A DNA stretch of 16,018 bases from Desulfobulbaceae bacterium. Lineage in GTDB: Bacteria; Desulfobacterota; Desulfobulbia; Desulfobulbales; Desulfobulbaceae. Under the pieces are notes generated by a model, which did no database searches, was not told the DNA's origin, and worked only from the letters and a program-made list of their open reading frames with translations. Position 1 is the first letter of the stretch; every line of letters starts with the position of its first letter. This document shows positions 12,903 through 16,018 of this stretch, piece after piece. The position numbers were made by a program, and so were the translations under genes. The stretch lies in assembly GCA_026990725.1 (NCBI GenBank), contig JALXCX010000315.1:1-16018 (forward strand), read 5' to 3'.

Positions 12903-13577
12903 ATGCGCGTTCTTGTCATAGAAGATGATGAAAAAATAGGCTCTTTTATTCGGAAGGGCCTGCGGGAAGCCGGCCTGATTGTTGATCTTGCAACTGATGG
13001 TCCGACCGGCCTTGCTCTGTTCCAGGACAACAGCTACGATGCTGCTGTTGTCGACATAATGCTGCCCGGAATGGATGGGCTCACCATTATCGAGACCATC
13101 AGAAAACAGGGAATGAGCACGCCCGTGTTAATACTCAGCGCCAAACGAAGTGTAGAAGACCGCATTACCGGCCTGCAGAAGGGCAGTGACGATTATCTGG
13201 TCAAGCCTTTTTCCTTTGGCGAACTACTGGCCCGCGTTCAGGCCCTTATCAGACGGGATTCCAGATCCGTTGACAGTCACAATCTGCAGGTTGCCGATCT
13301 CAACATGGATCTGTTGTCCAGGGAGGTAACACGTCAGGGCGAACGTATTGAGCTGCCTGCCAAGGAATTTTCTCTGCTGGAATATCTTCTCCGCAATCAG
13401 GGGCGCATAGTCTCAAAAACGGCAATACTTGAAAATGTTTACGACTACAGCTTTGATCCTCAGACCAATGTTGTTGACGTTCTTGTCTGCCGCCTGCGCA
13501 ATAAAGTTGATAAAGACTTTTCTCCAAAACTGATCCACACTGTCCGCGGGATGGGCTATGTTATCAAAACGGATTGA
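12903..13577 (+). CDS. OmpR/PhoB-family response regulator
   Basis: A 224-residue two-component response regulator. The receiver domain (1-120) has the acidic pair Asp8/Asp9 (IEDDE), phospho-acceptor Asp51 (VVDIMLPGMDG), a Ser79 switch position (LILSAK) and Lys101 in VKPF. The C-terminal winged helix (about 126-224) has the typical KEFSLLEYLLRNQGRIVSK (152-170) and the ending VRGMGYVIK. The SAKRSVEDRITGLQKGSDDYLVKPF stretch (79-103 region) is like the CusR/CopR branch of metal and envelope-stress regulators. The kinase gene overlaps its end by 20 nt, so the two are translated as a pair. It follows feoB by 49 bp on the same strand and may share its transcript. Its targets are unknown; control of feo or the CDF gene is a guess from position. 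Confidence 0.92.
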   Translation: MRVLVIEDDEKIGSFIRKGLREAGLIVDLATDGPTGLALFQDNSYDAAVVDIMLPGMDGLTIIETIRKQGMSTPVLILSAKRSVEDRITGLQKGSDDYLVKPFSFGELLARVQALIRRDSRSVDSHNLQVADLNMDLLSREVTRQGERIELPAKEFSLLEYLLRNQGRIVSKTAILENVYDYSFDPQTNVVDVLVCRLRNKVDKDFSPKLIHTVRGMGYVIKTD

Positions 13578-14937
13578 TTTGCCTCTTCGTTCACTGATTA
13601 AACATGCTGTCCCTTACTGGCTCTGTACGCTTCTTTTTTTCGTTACGGCAGCAGCTATCGTCTTTCTGTACCTGCGCCACCATGAATTAAACAGGACTCA
13701 ATACCTGCTCAACTATTACCAGTCTGTCTACCAACAGACCGGGCCCGCTGGCCTGCAACCTTCTTTTTCCGCCTCCGGAGCAGATGGCGGGAGTTTTCTC
13801 CGTCTGGAAGGGAGGTCTCTACAGCTTATACTCGTCAGTAATACCGGACAAACCGCAGAAAACAATCTTCCTGATTTCACAAGTTTTTCGGCCACAAAAA
13901 GTCATATCTGGCATGGCCTGCAGAAAGGAAAACGATGGGGCGTATGGACCGTTTCCGCAAGAAAACTGGCTGATGGGAACATACTGCAAATCGGTATTAA
14001 CAGTGCACACAGCCTGCAGCTTCTGGCCGGGCTCACCAGATCGCTCTTTCTTGCCATGCTGGTCTTCCTGGGGCTTGGTTTTATCCCTGCCGTGATTACC
14101 GCCCGAAAAAACAACTCCATTATCCGGCAACTGACCGCCCGGATTACCAGCCTGAATGAAGGAAAAACTGAGGACATACAAGCTGAGCCCCCCACAGGCC
14201 TGGAAGAGCAGGAGCTGATCAGGGCCATAAAAAAACTGCTTTCCCGCCATCAGCAGCTGACACTGGAACTTCGGGAATCCATGGATAATGTGGCCCATGA
14301 TCTCCGTACACCCATGACCAGATTACGGACAATTGCTGAATATGGCCTGCAAAAAAAGGAAGACCCCAGGCACCTGCGGGAAGCACTGGCAGACTGTCTG
14401 GAAGAATCCGACAAACTGCTCGCCATGCTCAATGCCATGCTGAACGTTGCAGAAGCTGAGGCAGATACAGTTCAACTCAACCTGGTCCCCACTGATCTGC
14501 AAGAGACCATTAACGAAGTACTTGATCTTTACCTGGTCATTGCCGAAGAAAAAAATGTTACGCTCAATTTCACCCCTGAACCGGGGATTCACATGCTGGC
14601 CGACCGGAGACGGATAAGTCAGGTTTGGGCAAACCTTGTGGATAACGCCATAAAATATAATGCCACAGAAATTTCTATTTCTACAAAACGAACCGGCCAG
14701 ACGGCCATCATCACCATTATTGACAACGGCATGGGTATATCAGCAAACGAGATAAAAAAAATCTGGGACCGCCTGTATCGTGGAGACCGCAGCCGTTCAA
14801 AGCCGGGATTAGGCCTCGGACTCACCCTGGTCAGAGCTACCATTGCCAATCATAACGGTACAATTAAAGTACGCAGCACGCTCAACAAAGAGACTGTTTT
14901 CACCATTTCCCTTCCCTGTGTGGATCCAGAAGAATAA
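13558..14937 (+). CDS. Sensor histidine kinase, partner of the response regulator
   Basis: A 459-residue inner-membrane kinase. Helix 1 is about 17-39, a periplasmic sensor region runs 40-160, helix 2 is about 161-181, then a HAMP-like linker (182-233). The DHp domain has the phospho-acceptor His247 in MDNVAHDLRTPMTRLR (242-257). The ATPase domain has the N box NLVDNAIKYN (359-368), G1 DNGMGI (389-394) and G2 GLGLGLTLV (417-425). The frame overlaps the regulator by 20 nt, with the ATG in the regulator's GYV codons and GGGATGGG in front. The periplasmic part has no ExxE iron-binding motif of the PmrB sort and no cysteine, so the signal cannot be read from it. Resembles the CusS/QseC type in layout. 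Confidence 0.92.
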   Translation: MLSKRIDLPLRSLIKHAVPYWLCTLLFFVTAAAIVFLYLRHHELNRTQYLLNYYQSVYQQTGPAGLQPSFSASGADGGSFLRLEGRSLQLILVSNTGQTAENNLPDFTSFSATKSHIWHGLQKGKRWGVWTVSARKLADGNILQIGINSAHSLQLLAGLTRSLFLAMLVFLGLGFIPAVITARKNNSIIRQLTARITSLNEGKTEDIQAEPPTGLEEQELIRAIKKLLSRHQQLTLELRESMDNVAHDLRTPMTRLRTIAEYGLQKKEDPRHLREALADCLEESDKLLAMLNAMLNVAEAEADTVQLNLVPTDLQETINEVLDLYLVIAEEKNVTLNFTPEPGIHMLADRRRISQVWANLVDNAIKYNATEISISTKRTGQTAIITIIDNGMGISANEIKKIWDRLYRGDRSRSKPGLGLGLTLVRATIANHNGTIKVRSTLNKETVFTISLPCVDPEE

Positions 14938-14998
14938 GCCACCCCTTTGCGCCCGGTTTTTTCGATATTTTTCCATTCATTACATCCTTGTAATCCTG

Positions 14999-15026
14999 TT
15001 GCAACCTTCTGGTAAGATTTTATGTT
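14999..15026 (+). promoter_or_regulatory. Candidate promoter for the MoxR gene
   Basis: TTGCAA (14999-15004), 16 nt, TATGTT (15021-15026), each 4 of 6 from consensus, in the 140-bp gap between the kinase stop and the MoxR start. The T-rich CCGGTTTTTTCG at about 14953-14964 has no clear stem before it, so I do not call a terminator. Confidence 0.35.
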
Positions 15027-15077
15027 TAGAGTACACTCAAAGAAAAGAAAATTGTTTGATCTGCTGAAAGGAGCAAA

Positions 15078-16018
15078 ATGATGAACCAATCCACTGATGA
15101 AAATTATGCAACAACGCTGTCAAAACCAGATCATGGTGAAGCCCATGAATCTATTCAGGCCATAAATGAGGCTGTAAAAAACAGCTCTGCCTGGGTGGGC
15201 CTCCTGAAAAGTGAAATTTCCAAAAATATTGTCGGGCAGGAGATGCTCATTGACAGGCTGTTAATTGGTCTGCTCACCGGGGGGCATATCCTGCTGGAAG
15301 GTTTGCCCGGCCTTGCCAAGACTCTTGCTGTAAAGACTTTGGCAACAGCCGTCTCAACGGATTTTCGCCGCATCCAGTTCACCCCGGATATGCTCCCTGC
15401 CGACATTATGGGAACGGAAATTTATAATCCGCGTGACACCACATTTGAAGTCAAACAGGGGCCTATTTTTTCCTCCATAATACTTGCAGATGAGATCAAT
15501 CGGGCACCATCAAAAGTGCAGTCCGCTCTGCTGGAAGCCATGCAGGAAAAACAGGTGACCATAGGCGATTCGACCTTCAGCCTGCCCGAGCTTTTTCTGG
15601 TGCTGGCCACTCAAAACCCCATTGAACAGGAAGGAACCTACCCGCTGCCCGAAGCCCAGGTTGACAGGTTCATGCTCAAGGTCGTGGTTGATTACCCCAG
15701 CCGTGAGCAGGAACGACTCATTCTGGACATGGTCGATCATCTTGATTCCAAAATTTCGGTCCAGCCCATCATCACCCCGGATGACATTCTCGCTGCCCGT
15801 GCTGTGGTGGACACAATTTATCTTGATGACCGCATCAAAGAGTATATTGTCGCGCTGGTTTATGCCACCCGCAACCCCGATGAAGCCGGCCTGGCCATGA
15901 AAGACTATATCGAGACCGGCGCTTCTCCGAGGGCGACCATCAACCTGAAAATCGCCGCTCGTGCTCTGGCGTATCTCAACGGCCGGGGATATGTCATCCC
16001 TGATGACATAAAAAACTG
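15078..16018 (+). CDS. MoxR-family AAA+ ATPase (cut by right edge)
   Basis: 313 codons are present and the gene continues past the edge. Two adjacent ATGs (15078, 15081) follow AAAGGAG; the second has the better spacing (7 nt). A polar N-terminus of about 40 residues, longer than usual, leads into the AAA+ core: Walker A GLPGLAKT (75-82), Walker B IILADEINRAP (134-144), sensor 1 LATQNPIEQEGTYPLPEAQ (176-194) with the following DRF Arg (197), and the start of the lid domain with ETGASPRA near the edge. MoxR proteins are chaperone-like ATPases that assemble or activate metal or other complexes, often encoded with a DUF58 and von Willebrand factor A proteins; those should lie just to the right. 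Role here is unknown. Confidence 0.93.
   Translation, partial: MMNQSTDENYATTLSKPDHGEAHESIQAINEAVKNSSAWVGLLKSEISKNIVGQEMLIDRLLIGLLTGGHILLEGLPGLAKTLAVKTLATAVSTDFRRIQFTPDMLPADIMGTEIYNPRDTTFEVKQGPIFSSIILADEINRAPSKVQSALLEAMQEKQVTIGDSTFSLPELFLVLATQNPIEQEGTYPLPEAQVDRFMLKVVVDYPSREQERLILDMVDHLDSKISVQPIITPDDILAARAVVDTIYLDDRIKEYIVALVYATRNPDEAGLAMKDYIETGASPRATINLKIAARALAYLNGRGYVIPDDIKN

Noticed and set aside
1..16018. CRISPR arrays, tRNA or rRNA genes, intact insertion sequences
   Set aside because: No regularly spaced repeats, no cloverleaf-like segments and no transposase-like frames were noticed on either strand.

Overview
The window looks like a piece of chromosome from a Gram-negative, metabolically versatile bacterium, most plausibly a member of Desulfobacterota (Desulfobulbales-like). 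This is inferred from the gene mix (NhaD antiporter, fused HisH-HisF, FeoA/FeoB with a FeoB-associated Cys-rich peptide, GGDEF protein, MoxR ATPase) and from moderate-GC coding DNA with AT-rich gaps. No rRNA, tRNA, CRISPR array or intact transposase is visible, and the taxonomic guess rests on gene content alone.

Layout. (1) Bases 1-1975, minus strand: three tightly spaced family-2 glycosyltransferase genes (the last runs off the left edge), the end of a surface-polysaccharide operon. (2) 1976-2868: a long AT-rich gap holding a perfect 23-bp palindrome and a possible small membrane ORF. (3) 2869-4302, plus: NhaD-type Na+/H+ antiporter, convergent with (4) 4368-5246, minus: a sugar-1-phosphate nucleotidyltransferase with a partial left-handed beta-helix tail. 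(5) 5247-5630: a gap dense in repeats, with a GC-rich hairpin between direct repeats and a 38-bp imperfect inverted repeat. (6) 5631-7205, plus: a single-chain imidazole glycerol phosphate synthase (HisH fused to HisF) like eukaryotic HIS7, overlapping tail-to-tail with (7) 7192-8448, minus: a membrane diguanylate cyclase.

(8) 8648-12853 is an iron-handling region. A cation diffusion facilitator with a C-terminal NifX/dinitrogenase-cofactor-like domain (minus) is divergent from feoA (Cys-rich N-terminus), a 58-residue FeoB-associated Cys-rich membrane peptide, and feoB (plus). Palindromic candidate operators lie upstream of feoA and between feoA and the small peptide gene; the second resembles a DtxR/IdeR box sitting inside a promoter. 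(9) 12903-14937, plus: an OmpR-type response regulator and histidine kinase with overlapping reading frames, directly after feoB. (10) 15078 to the right edge: a MoxR-family AAA+ ATPase, truncated by the window.

The most coherent story is the iron region: ferrous uptake (Feo) set against a probable metal exporter carrying an Fe-S/cofactor-binding-like domain, with metal-type operators and possibly a sensor pair. The most unusual single proteins are the HIS7-like fusion and the CDF-NifX-like fusion.
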